Shown here piece by piece: positions 1 to 8,101 of a DNA stretch of 17,839 nucleotides. The stretch is from JBKPHS01 sp046729975. Its GTDB lineage: Bacteria > Actinomycetota > Thermoleophilia > Solirubrobacterales > Thermoleophilaceae. Within the stretch, counting starts at the first letter, position 1. Each line of letters begins with the position of its first letter. A program made the translations under genes and the position numbers. The notes below the pieces were generated by a model, which had not been told where the DNA came from, did not search any database, and saw only the letters and a program-made list of their open reading frames with translations. The stretch spans positions 1 to 17,839 of the forward strand of contig JBKPHS010000209.1 in the NCBI GenBank assembly GCA_046729975.1, written 5' to 3'.

Positions 1-909
1 GGCGGTGTGGGGGTGCAGCGTGGCCGCGGCGTCGCCCGCGAGCGCGGCACCGTCGGCCGTACGCCGGCGCGCCAGCTGGGTGCGGACGCTGAAGACGATC
101 AGCTCGTCCCACGACGCGATTCCCTCCGTGATGTCGAGGCCCCTCGGAACCCGCCGCCCGTAGAGAGCTCTCCACTGGGTGAGGTCCCGGGCCTCGACGG
201 CGGCTAGGTTCTGCGCGGTCACGTGGTCCCAGAAGAGCACCTGGCCGCCCAACGACACGACCCCGTCGCCGAAGCCTGGTCCGCAGTAGATCACGGCCTC
301 GTTCGGCGTCGTCTCGGGCGGCAGGCGGCCGAAGCCGACGACGAACGAATCGGGACGGGATACCCTCGTCGCGCGGACGCCAAGCGCGCTCCGGACTCTC
401 GACCCGGCCCCATCGGCGCCGACCACGCAGGCACTTCGGAGCTCCTGCTCGCGGCCGTCTCGGTCCCGGTAGCGAAGACCACAGACGCGGTCGCCTTCGC
501 GGACGAGATCCTGAAACTCGCATGCGGTGCGCGGCGCGCCCCCACCGAGCTGAGCCATCCGCTGCGCCAGGATGGTGGCAACGTCGGCGCGCCGGATCGC
601 CACCAGGAAAGGGTGACGATGGGCGAGCTCCCCCCAGTCGTACAAGGCGAGCTCCCGGTCCTGCAGGTCGCGCAGGCTGTACCGGTCGATGCGCGAGCCA
701 GCCGCGAGGACCGGCTCGAGAACGCCGAGCCGATCGAGCGCCGCGAGGCCGTTGGGTTGCAGCAGGATCGCCGCCCCACCGCTGAGGATGTCGGGGCGCC
801 GTTCGAGGACGCATGCGCGGCGCCCGTGCTCGGCGAGGTGGCAGGCAAGCGCCAAGCCGGCGAAGCCCGCGCCGACGATCGCCGCGTCCACACGCTCTTG
901 CCCGTGCAT
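1..909 (-). CDS. FAD-dependent monooxygenase, PHBH/UbiH type (partial, C-terminus outside window)
   Basis: Class A flavoprotein aromatic-hydroxylase fold; members use FAD and NAD(P)H to hydroxylate aromatic or polyketide-like substrates in the cytoplasm. Reading from ATG at 909, 303 codons stay open to the window edge. The N-terminus carries the FAD Rossmann motif (IVGAGFAGLALACHLAEHG), the middle has the GADG motif (VVGADGAGSRVRSALG), and near the cut end is the second FAD-binding GD motif (LAGDAAATLHPHTA). The usual family length of 380-400 residues means roughly 80-100 C-terminal residues are missing here. ATG 909 was chosen because it is the first start before the Rossmann strand; GTG 891 is an alternative. 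Only a poor AGAGG lies upstream. Substrate cannot be predicted. Family call is firm, specific function is not. Confidence 0.9.
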   Translation of the reverse strand, partial: MHGQERVDAAIVGAGFAGLALACHLAEHGRRACVLERRPDILSGGAAILLQPNGLAALDRLGVLEPVLAAGSRIDRYSLRDLQDRELALYDWGELAHRHPFLVAIRRADVATILAQRMAQLGGGAPRTACEFQDLVREGDRVCGLRYRDRDGREQELRSACVVGADGAGSRVRSALGVRATRVSRPDSFVVGFGRLPPETTPNEAVIYCGPGFGDGVVSLGGQVLFWDHVTAQNLAAVEARDLTQWRALYGRRVPRGLDITEGIASWDELIVFSVRTQLARRRTADGAALAGDAAATLHPHTA

Positions 910-1301
910 ACCTCTGCCCGCCGACCTTACGCCCCCCACACGGAGACTCCCAGCGGCCCACACGGACTACTTGTTCGCCTGAAGGGAGTCGAGGCTCCAG
1001 GGATCATGCCTGACGCCCCACGGCCGCTTTGTGCTCGAAGCGCGCGACAGCCGACCGTCCGTGCAGATGCCTGCTCCGGACGAACGGCAGGCGTCTCGGG
1101 CCCGGCCACCTGGACTCCTGCAAGTCGCGCAGAGCAACACTCGCACCGCGACCGCTCCCTTGCATGGAAAGCAACGCTCTTCGCCGGGCGCTCGCTTCTC
1201 GCGCAACGCGAGGGCCGTCGACGCAGGGGCGGCGCGCGGCCCAACGACTAGGATCGCCGTCACTCGATCGACTGTTGCTCACCCAATCGATAGGAGGCCC
1301 G
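910..1301. other. Gene-less interval between divergent genes
   Basis: About 390 bases between the monooxygenase (leftward) and the YdhR-like gene (rightward). Open frames exist on both strands but show no recognisable family, no ribosome-binding site and no codon pattern I can support. Both flanking promoters should lie here. An imperfect inverted repeat, GATGCCTGC ... GCAGGCGTC, spans 1066-1095 with a 12-nt loop; it has no T-run. Nothing else was recognised. Confidence 0.5.
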
Positions 1302-1595
1302 ATGATCGGCGTGCTCGTGACTTTCACGCAGACCGACAAGTTCGATCCCTCAACTGTCGCGAAGATTGCCGACGAAGAACGAGGAACGTTCGAAGGCATG
1401 CCCGGCCTTCGCTTCAAGAGCTTCACGCTCGATGATGACGGCCAGGCAAGGAACTTCTACTTGTGGGATGACGAGGAGAAAGCCCGTGCCTTCTTCACGG
1501 AGGAGGTCGTCGACATGGTGACGGGGATTTATGGCGTCGCGCCCAAGATCGAATACCTCGACGTATTGGAGTTCGTCGACAACTCTGGCACCTGA
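1302..1595 (+). CDS. YdhR-like putative monooxygenase (dimeric alpha/beta-barrel fold)
   Basis: 97-residue protein starting MIGVLVTFTQTDKFD. The pattern of an initial beta strand, a helix, then EGMPGLRFKSFTLDDDGQ and NFYLWDDEEKARAFF, resembles the YdhR/ABM small ferredoxin-like monooxygenases, usually about 100 residues. Such proteins form dimeric barrels and are proposed to oxidise small aromatic molecules without a cofactor; no substrate is evident. Start ATG 1302 is supported by a strong AGGAGG at 1292-1297. The frame is open further upstream, but without family-like sequence. It lies head-to-head with the FAD monooxygenase and directly before an integrase remnant, so it could be island cargo or a core gene. 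Family assignment is by fold pattern and moderately sure. Confidence 0.75.
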   Translation: MIGVLVTFTQTDKFDPSTVAKIADEERGTFEGMPGLRFKSFTLDDDGQARNFYLWDDEEKARAFFTEEVVDMVTGIYGVAPKIEYLDVLEFVDNSGT

Positions 1596-1599
1596 TTCG

Positions 1600-2696
<1,097 letters not shown>

Positions 2697-2699
2697 GTT

Positions 2700-2719
2700 C
2701 GCGCGGCACGATTCGCGCG
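2700..2719. repeat. GC-rich inverted repeat between lipoprotein gene and tRNA-Thr
   Basis: CGCGCG (2700-2705) and CGCGCG (2714-2719) flank an 8-nt loop, 27 nt after the lipoprotein stop codon and just before the tRNA-Thr 5' end on the minus strand. It may be a weak terminator of the upstream operon or chance in GC-rich DNA; there is no T-run. Confidence 0.25.
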
Positions 2720-2745
2720 CCCCGCCAACTCTACCGGCGGTCGGT

Positions 2746-4128
2746 TCAGGCGTCCGGCGCGCGGCCGGCTCGGGCCAGGTCCGGCAGGCGTGCCGCGTGA
2801 TCGGCCGCGGCGCGGATGTTCTTGGCGTCGGCCGCCGCCCGCAGCTCCCGTAGCCCGGCATCGAGCCTTGCACGCTCGGCGGAGTCGAGCGTGTGCGCGA
2901 TGCGGTCGCGGATCCACTCGAGTGTGGCCACGTCGCTCGTGACGCCGGTCAGGTCGTCGTCCGCCGCGTGGACGAGGACCCGGCTCGCCCATACGTCGAA
3001 CCGCGCCCGATCGATCTCGGCCGCCGGCCGGTATTGCAGGCCGAGGTCGAGGCTCGCCTGGCTGACGTCCGTGGCGGCCAGTCCGGCCGGCACGGACCTG
3101 CGCGCCTTGACGGCTCTCCGCAACCGCACGAGGGCATCGCTCATCTGTTTCTCGAGGAGCGGCGGCAGCTTGCGCGCGCGGACTTCGTTCCAGGCGGCGG
3201 TCATCCTCTCGAGAGTGGCGGCCGCACCTTTCCAGTCCTCCGCCTGTGCCGATCCGAGCATGCCGGCGGCGCTGATCGACAGCCGGTCGAGCGCGGCGGG
3301 CTGGAGGCGATGGAGTGCGTCGGTCGGCACGGCGAGGGCGAGGGCCTCGAGCTCGCGTCTGCTGCCGGTCCGGAACTCGCCGTAGCCGGGCGCGAAGATC
3401 TTGTCCTCGTGGCTGCCCTCGAGGTGGAGCTCGTCCACGACGATCGCCCCGGCGACGGGACCTCGCGGGCCGTCGACCGTCTTGCCCACCGACTCGACGG
3501 TCACCTCCTCGAATACGACGCCCGGAACGTTCTCGGTCCGGTAGACGTCCCCGACCTTGGGGTGGGCGGGCATGATCATCGCGGCCGGCCCGTCCCTGCC
3601 GGCGAGCCAGGTGCCCTCCGTGTCGGCGACCGCGCCGTCGGCGTAGTTGAAGACGTCCTCGCCGAGGTACCAGACCGCCCCGGCGTCGTCTTGCGCGTAC
3701 AGGTCGAGCGCCACCTCCTCGATCTGCCCTCCGAGCCAGGCGACGTACTGGGATGTGAGCGCCTCGACCTTCTGGCCGCCCAGCGAGATCGTCCTCGAGC
3801 CTGGAAGGAGAGTGGTCTCGGTACGGAGGGGCTCGCCCTCGACGTGTCCGAGCAGAACCGCCGAGCGGAGCCCGCCGATCGGGTTTAGCGGGTTCGTGAC
3901 CTCGGTCGGGTGGGAGAACGACGGCGGCGCCAGGTCCACCCGCTCGCCCTTCGGCGCGCAGCCGCGGCCGCTGTAGGTGCCGCACTCCGTCGCCGAGAAG
4001 CCTGGGGTTGAGACCGGCCGGGCCTTGGACTCCTTGGCGCCGTCCCCCGAGCCGCCGCCGAGGTCGCAGGCGCCGAGCGCTAGGGCGGCGGCGAGTACAA
4101 CGCCGACCAGTGCCGGATGGCGTCGCAC
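2746..4128 (-). CDS. Secreted lipoprotein of unknown function
   Basis: 460 residues. The N-terminus MRRHPALVGVVLAAALALGAC is a lipoprotein signal peptide with lipobox LGAC (Cys21), followed by a Gly/Ser-rich linker, so the protein should be anchored to the outer face of the membrane. Residues about 60-300 form a beta-rich domain with TNPLNPIGGL, AQDDAGAVWYLGEDVFNY and KIFAPGYGEFRTG; the C-terminal third is helical and Ala/Arg-rich. I recall similar uncharacterised proteins from Solirubrobacterales, but know no function. The start is GTG 4128, preceded by GAGGGAGCGGA. It lies 30 nt behind the PepSY gene and is probably cotranscribed with it. It could act at the cell surface with the PepSY protein, which is speculation. 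Confidence 0.85.
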   Translation of the reverse strand: MRRHPALVGVVLAAALALGACDLGGGSGDGAKESKARPVSTPGFSATECGTYSGRGCAPKGERVDLAPPSFSHPTEVTNPLNPIGGLRSAVLLGHVEGEPLRTETTLLPGSRTISLGGQKVEALTSQYVAWLGGQIEEVALDLYAQDDAGAVWYLGEDVFNYADGAVADTEGTWLAGRDGPAAMIMPAHPKVGDVYRTENVPGVVFEEVTVESVGKTVDGPRGPVAGAIVVDELHLEGSHEDKIFAPGYGEFRTGSRRELEALALAVPTDALHRLQPAALDRLSISAAGMLGSAQAEDWKGAAATLERMTAAWNEVRARKLPPLLEKQMSDALVRLRRAVKARRSVPAGLAATDVSQASLDLGLQYRPAAEIDRARFDVWASRVLVHAADDDLTGVTSDVATLEWIRDRIAHTLDSAERARLDAGLRELRAAADAKNIRAAADHAARLPDLARAGRAPDA

Positions 4129-4158
4129 TCCGCTCCCTCGGTCAGACGCCCGCCGGGA

Positions 4159-4500
4159 TCAGTCGTTACCCGATCCGTCGTCCCCGGAGCCGTCGTCGTC
4201 TGACTGCGCGCCGAGGACCTTGAAGTCGCGACCGAGGTGGACGTCGACCTGGCTGCCGTCGTCGCGCGTGACCTCGACCTCGTAATACCCTTCCTCGTCG
4301 CCGACCTCGGTTTCCGTCACGCGGCCACCGCCCGTGTGGTCGAGCGCGGCCGCGCTGGCCCTCTGCAGCGCGCTGCCCGTGATGGCCTTGTCGCTGCCGT
4401 CATCGTCACCGCCGGTGGCCACCGCTATGGCCGCTCCGCCGGCGCCCAGCACTGCGATAACGGCCACCGCGATGATCGAGCGCTTGAACCTGCGAGTCAT
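4159..4500 (-). CDS. PepSY-domain membrane-anchored protein
   Basis: 113 residues. A basic N-terminus (MTRRFKRS) precedes one transmembrane helix (about residues 9-29), then an acidic linker and a single PepSY-like domain (about 38-97): ALQRASAAALDHTGGGRV, GYYEVEVTRDDGSQ, VHLGRDFKVLG. The tail is Asp/Gly/Ser-rich. PepSY domains are thought to bind or inhibit secreted peptidases or act in surface signalling; the partner here is unknown. ATG 4500 has a strong AGGAGG 4-5 nt upstream. It is the first gene of a likely two-gene unit with the lipoprotein. Recurrent TTTCA/TTCCT-type half-sites at 4510-4566 could be response-regulator sites, as is common for PepSY genes. Confidence 0.82.
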   Translation of the reverse strand: MTRRFKRSIIAVAVIAVLGAGGAAIAVATGGDDDGSDKAITGSALQRASAAALDHTGGGRVTETEVGDEEGYYEVEVTRDDGSQVDVHLGRDFKVLGAQSDDDGSGDDGSGND

Positions 4501-4581
4501 CGTGCCCTCCTGTCGTTGAGGAACTGTGAGGGCAAGTTAGGAACCCGTGATGAAAACACCGTGAAACCCGAGCGCGGGCAA

Positions 4582-4663
4582 TGGGGGGAGCAGGATTCGA
4601 ACCTGCGTAGGCAGAGCCATGCGGTTTACAGCCGCACTCCTTTAACCACTCGGACATCCCCCC
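4582..4663 (-). tRNA. tRNA-Tyr (anticodon GTA)
   Basis: 82-nt type II tRNA on the minus strand: acceptor GGGGGGA/TCCCCCC with A discriminator, D-arm TGTCCGAGTGGTTAAAGGA, anticodon stem TGCGG/CCGCA around CTGTAAA (anticodon GTA), a long variable arm (about 13-15 nt), and T-arm GCAGG TTCGAAT CCTGC. The long variable arm with GTA anticodon is typical of bacterial tRNA-Tyr. CCA is not encoded. A short CCCG/CGGG hairpin followed by TTT lies just downstream (4567-4578) and might end the transcript. Confidence 0.96.
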
Positions 4664-4681
4664 AGGGGGAGCGAATCGATT

Positions 4682-5107
4682 CTAGGCGAGCGTCTTCGCG
4701 GGCGTCCGACCGGCGATGGCTGGGCCGCGATCGACCTCGAACTCGGCGTATTTCGGGCCGCCAAGCCGGATTCCCGAATGTCCGCCCAGAGACTCGGAGG
4801 GAATGAACCAGCGGCGACCGTCGCCGACCAACACGAAGAGGTAGTCACAGCGGGAAGGGTCGAGGAGCTTCGAAAGCCCGTTCCAGGATTGGTTGCCTCC
4901 GCGCGTGCACACCGTGACCTCCCACCGTCGGTTGCGGAAGTACGTCGACGTCTTGACCTGAACGCGAAGAAGCCGTCCGTCGAGCTCTGCGATCAGGTCC
5001 CAGTGCGGGCTATTGCCGACGGGGATCGCGACACTGGCGCCGGCCCCGGCCAGCCAGTGCATCGCCGACATCTCCCCGAAGTCTCCCTGCTCGCGAGTCG
5101 TCACCAC
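4682..5107 (-). CDS. Small PD-(D/E)XK family nuclease, probably SOS-regulated
   Basis: 141 residues. The first half matches the pattern of the PD-(D/E)XK family that includes group I intron-type endonucleases: EQGDFGE (Glu12), NSPHWDLIAE (Asp37), then RVQVKT (Gln50-x-Lys52), giving the E...D...QxK metal and catalytic set. The C-terminal half (CDYLFVLVGDGRRWFIPSE) fits the usual extension. DNA cleavage is therefore likely, target unknown. The start is GTG 5107 or GTG 5104, because the family motif begins almost at once; there is no Shine-Dalgarno. A perfect CGAAC-N4-GTTCG SOS box lies directly before the start, and a TATGTT -10-like hexamer inside it would place transcription at the start codon. 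The gene sits 37 nt after rpoD. No intron was seen, so it is a free-standing gene. Confidence 0.82.
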   Translation of the reverse strand: MVTTREQGDFGEMSAMHWLAGAGASVAIPVGNSPHWDLIAELDGRLLRVQVKTSTYFRNRRWEVTVCTRGGNQSWNGLSKLLDPSRCDYLFVLVGDGRRWFIPSESLGGHSGIRLGGPKYAEFEVDRGPAIAGRTPAKTLA

Positions 5108-5124
5108 ACGAACATACGTTCGTG
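5107..5124 (-). promoter_or_regulatory. LexA/Cheo-type SOS box
   Basis: Perfect 18-bp inverted repeat CACGAACATACGTTCGTG. Its core CGAACATACGTTCG (5109-5122) matches the Gram-positive/actinobacterial LexA site form CGAAC-N4-GTTCG. It overlaps the first base of the nuclease start codon. On the minus strand it holds TATGTT (5116-5111), a possible -10 element, so a bound repressor would block a promoter for a leaderless mRNA. Regulation by LexA is inferred from site match alone. Confidence 0.75.
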
Positions 5125-5144
5125 ACCGGATGGAACCGGCAGCG

Positions 5145-6293
5145 TCAGGTGCCGTCCCGAAGCCGCTGCGCCTCGGGCAGGTTCTCCAGCTTCTTGAGCG
5201 TCGTGTTCTCGATCTGGCGGATGCGCTCGCGCGTCACGCCGAACGCCCGGCCGACCTCCTCGAGCGTCCGCGCCTTGTGGCCCTTCAGCCCGAAGCGCAT
5301 CTCGATCACCTCGCGCTCGCGCACGGGTAGCGCATCCAGCGCCTTGCGGACGTTCTCGCGCCTCAGGTTCTCGACGGCCAGCTCGAACGGCGACTCCGCC
5401 GTCTCGTCCTCGACGAAGTCGCCGAGCTCGGAGTCCTCCTCCTCGCCGATCGGCTTCTCCAGAGAGATCGGCAGCTGCGCCATCCGCAGGATGTCGCGCA
5501 CCTCGCGCACGTTCGACTCAAGCTCGGCCGCGATCTCCTCAGCGGTCGGCTCGCGCCCGAGCTGCTGCACGAGCTGCCGCTCGATGTGCACGACCTTGTT
5601 CAGCTTCTCGACCATGTGGACCGGGATGCGGATCGTGCGGGCCTTGTCGGCGATCGCGCGCGTGACCGCCTGGCGGATCCACCAGGTGGCGTAGGTCGAG
5701 AACTTGTAGCCGCGGCGGTAGTCGAACTTCTCCACCGCGCGAATCAACCCGAGGGAGCCCTCCTGGATCAGGTCGAGGAACGTGAGCCCGCGGCCGAGGT
5801 AGCCCTTCGCGATCGAAACGACGAGGCGCAGGTTCGCCTCGACCATATGCTGCTTGGCCTGCATGTCGCCGCGTTCGATGCGCTTGGCGAGCCCGACCTC
5901 CTGATCCGCGCTCAGCAGCTCGACGCGGCCGATCGAGCGCAGGTAGAGGCGCAGCGAGTCGAGGCTCGGCTCCACCGTCAGGTCGAGCTGTGGCTTCTTC
6001 AGGGCAGCAGCGGCCTTTTCAGTGGCGCCGTTCTCGTCGGCGGGCTCTGCGGTGACCGGCCGCCCGTCCGAGGAGACGACCTCGACGCCCTGCTCCACGA
6101 GATGCGCGTGTAGCTCCTGGACCTGCTCCTTCGTGAGCTCGATCTCCTCGAGACAGATGGCGATCTCGTCGAAGGTGAGGTAGCCGCGCTCGCGTCCGTC
6201 GGCGATCAGCGCCTGGAGCTCCTCGATCTCGGCGAAGGGCGGGTCCGCCTCCTGCGCGGTCAATAGACGAACGCCCTCGTCTCTTGCTGCCAA
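5145..6293 (-). CDS. rpoD: RNA polymerase sigma-70 factor, RpoD/SigA type
   Basis: 382 residues with the full primary-sigma layout: region 1.1-like helices (about 20-72), region 1.2 (about 111-143, DSLRLYLRSIGRVELLS), region 2 (about 148-218, with DLIQEGSLGLIRAVEKFDY and the -10-reading YKFSTYATWWIRQAVTRA), region 3 (about 227-303) and region 4 (about 316-372, with helix-turn-helix TLEEVGRAFGVTRERIRQIE). It directs core polymerase to housekeeping promoters; a group 2 paralogue cannot be excluded without the rest of the genome. The start is TTG 6293: an in-frame stop lies shortly upstream and GAGGA precedes TTG by 7 nt. It is divergent from folE2 across 206 nt. Confidence 0.93.
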   Translation of the reverse strand: MAARDEGVRLLTAQEADPPFAEIEELQALIADGRERGYLTFDEIAICLEEIELTKEQVQELHAHLVEQGVEVVSSDGRPVTAEPADENGATEKAAAALKKPQLDLTVEPSLDSLRLYLRSIGRVELLSADQEVGLAKRIERGDMQAKQHMVEANLRLVVSIAKGYLGRGLTFLDLIQEGSLGLIRAVEKFDYRRGYKFSTYATWWIRQAVTRAIADKARTIRIPVHMVEKLNKVVHIERQLVQQLGREPTAEEIAAELESNVREVRDILRMAQLPISLEKPIGEEEDSELGDFVEDETAESPFELAVENLRRENVRKALDALPVREREVIEMRFGLKGHKARTLEEVGRAFGVTRERIRQIENTTLKKLENLPEAQRLRDGT

Positions 6294-6437
6294 GCCCGGG
6301 TCCTCGGTCGGCCTTTACGGATGCCCGAAGACATCCCCACCAGGAACTGCCGCCTCTTTCGTGCGAGTACGCGACGTGCGCCGCGAGGGGCCTTGCCCTT
6401 CTGCCGGCTTGGGGGTCCGGTGGGCGAGCCGTGGCCC

Positions 6438-6487
6438 AGTGTACTGCCGATTCACGCGAATGGGAGATTCGCGCCGACCGCTATCTT
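6438..6487. promoter_or_regulatory. Divergent rpoD/folE2 promoter region with central palindrome
   Basis: The perfect 19-bp inverted repeat CGCGAATGGGAGATTCGCG occupies 6455-6473. On the minus strand a -10-like TACACT lies at 6443-6438, facing rpoD; on the plus strand TATCTT lies at 6482-6487, facing folE2 and placing transcription at about 6494-6500. The repeat thus sits in both possible -35 regions, as an operator would. Neither -35 hexamer is convincing. It does not match the actinobacterial Zur site I know. Confidence 0.45.
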
Positions 6488-6499
6488 GGACTTTCCGGT

Positions 6500-7525
6500 A
6501 TGACGGACAGACTGCCACTGCTTGGCGCCACGGAGGACATCCAAGCGCGCCGCCCGACCTCGCACGTGAGTCTCTCGCGCGTGGGCGTAACGGGCGTGGA
6601 GAAGGTCGTGCGCATCGGCAACGGCGGCTCGGAGCAGCTCTTCTACGCCGAGATCGAGTGCTTCGTCGATCTCAATCCGAGGCAGAAGGGCGCGCACATG
6701 TCGCGCTTCGAGGAGGTCATCAACGAGGCGATCGAGACCGTCGTCCTCGGCGAGGCCTTCAAGGCCGAGACCCTGGCCACCCACATCGCCGAGCTCGTGC
6801 GCGAGCGCCAGCAGGGGCTGCGCGCCGAGGACACCATCGCCGCCCGCGACCCGGAGCGCAAGCGGACTCCGGACTCGGGTGCGGAGACGCAGGAGATCTA
6901 CACGCTGTTCGGCTCGGCCGTCGCGTCGCAGCACGGCGTCAGGCGGCTCGTGGGCGTCGAGGCCCACGGGATGACCGCTTGCCCGTGCGCCCAGGAGCTG
7001 GTCATGGACCGCTCGCGAGAGCGCCTCGAGGCCGACGGCTTCACCGACGACGAGATCGAGCGGGTCTTCCGGCACGTGCCGGTCGCCACCCACAACCAGC
7101 GCGGCATCGGCACCCTCTACGTGGGCTGCGCCGAGGACTGCCAAGCGCCGATCGAGGCCGAGACCCTGCTTCACATCGTCGAGTCGTCGATGAGCTCCGA
7201 GATCTACGAGCTGCTAAAGCGTCCGGACGAGGTCGAAGTGGTCGAGAAGGCGCATCGCCGGCCGCGCTTCGTCGAGGACTGCGTGCGCGAGATGGTGCGG
7301 ATGGGAGTCGAGGAGTTCGCCTCGCTGGGACCGGACACGTTCCTGCTCGCCCGGCAGGAGAACCTCGAGACGATTCACAAGCACAACGTCGTCGCCGAGC
7401 GTCACGGCGTGATCGCGGAGCTCGAGCGCGAGCTTGGATCGGATGAACACCTACCTCATCACGTGACCATGCGCGAGTGGCTCGAGGCGCCGGCCTCCGA
7501 CGGCCCCGCTACTACATCGGTCTAG
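6500..7525 (+). CDS. folE2: GTP cyclohydrolase, FolE2/MptA type
   Basis: 341 residues of the COG1469 family, which converts GTP to 7,8-dihydroneopterin triphosphate (FolE2) or, in archaeal MptA, to a cyclic phosphate, the first step of folate/pterin synthesis. Visible marks are SHVSLSRVGVTGVEKVVRI, the KGAHMSRFEEVINEAI segment (about 63-78), the metal-binding Cys region AHGMTACPCAQELV (Cys161/Cys163), THNQRGIGTLYVG, and the C-terminal QENLETIHKHNVVAERHG. Length is typical for the family or slightly long. ATG 6500 was chosen because family similarity begins here; the open frame extends upstream without similarity. There is no Shine-Dalgarno, consistent with a near-leaderless mRNA from TATCTT at 6482. 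FolE2 enzymes work with metals other than zinc, and in many bacteria respond to zinc limitation. Confidence 0.92.
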   Translation: MTDRLPLLGATEDIQARRPTSHVSLSRVGVTGVEKVVRIGNGGSEQLFYAEIECFVDLNPRQKGAHMSRFEEVINEAIETVVLGEAFKAETLATHIAELVRERQQGLRAEDTIAARDPERKRTPDSGAETQEIYTLFGSAVASQHGVRRLVGVEAHGMTACPCAQELVMDRSRERLEADGFTDDEIERVFRHVPVATHNQRGIGTLYVGCAEDCQAPIEAETLLHIVESSMSSEIYELLKRPDEVEVVEKAHRRPRFVEDCVREMVRMGVEEFASLGPDTFLLARQENLETIHKHNVVAERHGVIAELERELGSDEHLPHHVTMREWLEAPASDGPATTSV

Positions 7526-7618
7526 GGCCCCGAGAAGCCGTCAAGCGCACCTGGCCGGATTGCCGAAGCAACTCCCGGCAGGAAGAACAGACGAGCGAGC
7601 TCGGATCGGGAGGTCCAC

Positions 7619-8101
7619 TTGGAGCAGCAGCCGCCGACCATGCAGACGAAGCTCTCCCAGGACGCCGCGATCGTCCTCGGCCTGGCCGAGACGGCCGTGC
7701 CCTTCGCGAACTCGGTGGAGGATGAGGCCGAGCGCTGGGTGCGCGTCCTGCGGATGCACGGAGGCGTCGGCGCGGCGCTCCAAGCGCTCGGCGTCGGCGA
7801 GGCGCCGCTCGAGACGGGCGCCGGCCCGCGCACGGTCAGGCTCCTGCGGCGGCACCCCGAGAGCGACGTCGTGGCCATGGTCGAATCCTGCGCCCGCACG
7901 TTCGCGGAGCAGCGGCAGGCCGAGATGGTGAGCACCGTCGACGTGCTGTTCGGGGTGATCGAGGTCTACGGCCAGACGTTCGACCGCGCGCTCTACATCC
8001 GTGGCTCGAGTCGCGACGAGCTGCTGCGGCGGCTGGCTGCGGACGGCTCGGACGTGCCCGCCCCCTACGACGGCACGCTGGGCGTAGAGCGCGTCCCCTA
8101 G
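7619..8101 (+). CDS. Stand-alone Clp-N-like domain protein, function unknown
   Basis: 160 residues, soluble, mostly helical. Two segments resemble the repeated helical motif of ClpA/ClpC N-domains: ERWVRVLRMHGGVGAALQALGV (starting at residue 38) and SCARTFAEQRQAEMVSTVDVLFGVIE followed by RDELLRRLAADG (about 90-143). No AAA+ ATPase domain is present, so if the resemblance is right it would be an adaptor-like or substrate-binding protein (compare ClpS/Clp-N singletons). TTG 7619 has GGGAGG 5 nt upstream; ATG 7640 is an alternative with a weaker site. It lies 93 nt after folE2 in the same direction. Its TAG stop overlaps the pgsA stop in the palindrome CTAG. Assignment is tentative; the gene itself is well supported. 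Confidence 0.7.
   Translation: MEQQPPTMQTKLSQDAAIVLGLAETAVPFANSVEDEAERWVRVLRMHGGVGAALQALGVGEAPLETGAGPRTVRLLRRHPESDVVAMVESCARTFAEQRQAEMVSTVDVLFGVIEVYGQTFDRALYIRGSSRDELLRRLAADGSDVPAPYDGTLGVERVP

Noticed and set aside
1066..1095. Imperfect 9-bp inverted repeat in the gene-less interval as a terminator or operator
   Set aside because: One arm pair is G-T, there is no T-run, and it lies far from either gene start; not separable from background repeats in GC-rich DNA.
4682..5107. The nuclease as an intron-encoded endonuclease tied to tRNA-Tyr
   Set aside because: The tRNA-Tyr is uninterrupted and the nuclease has its own promoter-like region; no intron structure was seen around it.
6284..6499. 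N-terminal extension of FolE2 upstream of ATG 6500
   Set aside because: The frame is open but the residues resemble no FolE2 N-terminus, and the region is the divergent promoter with rpoD.
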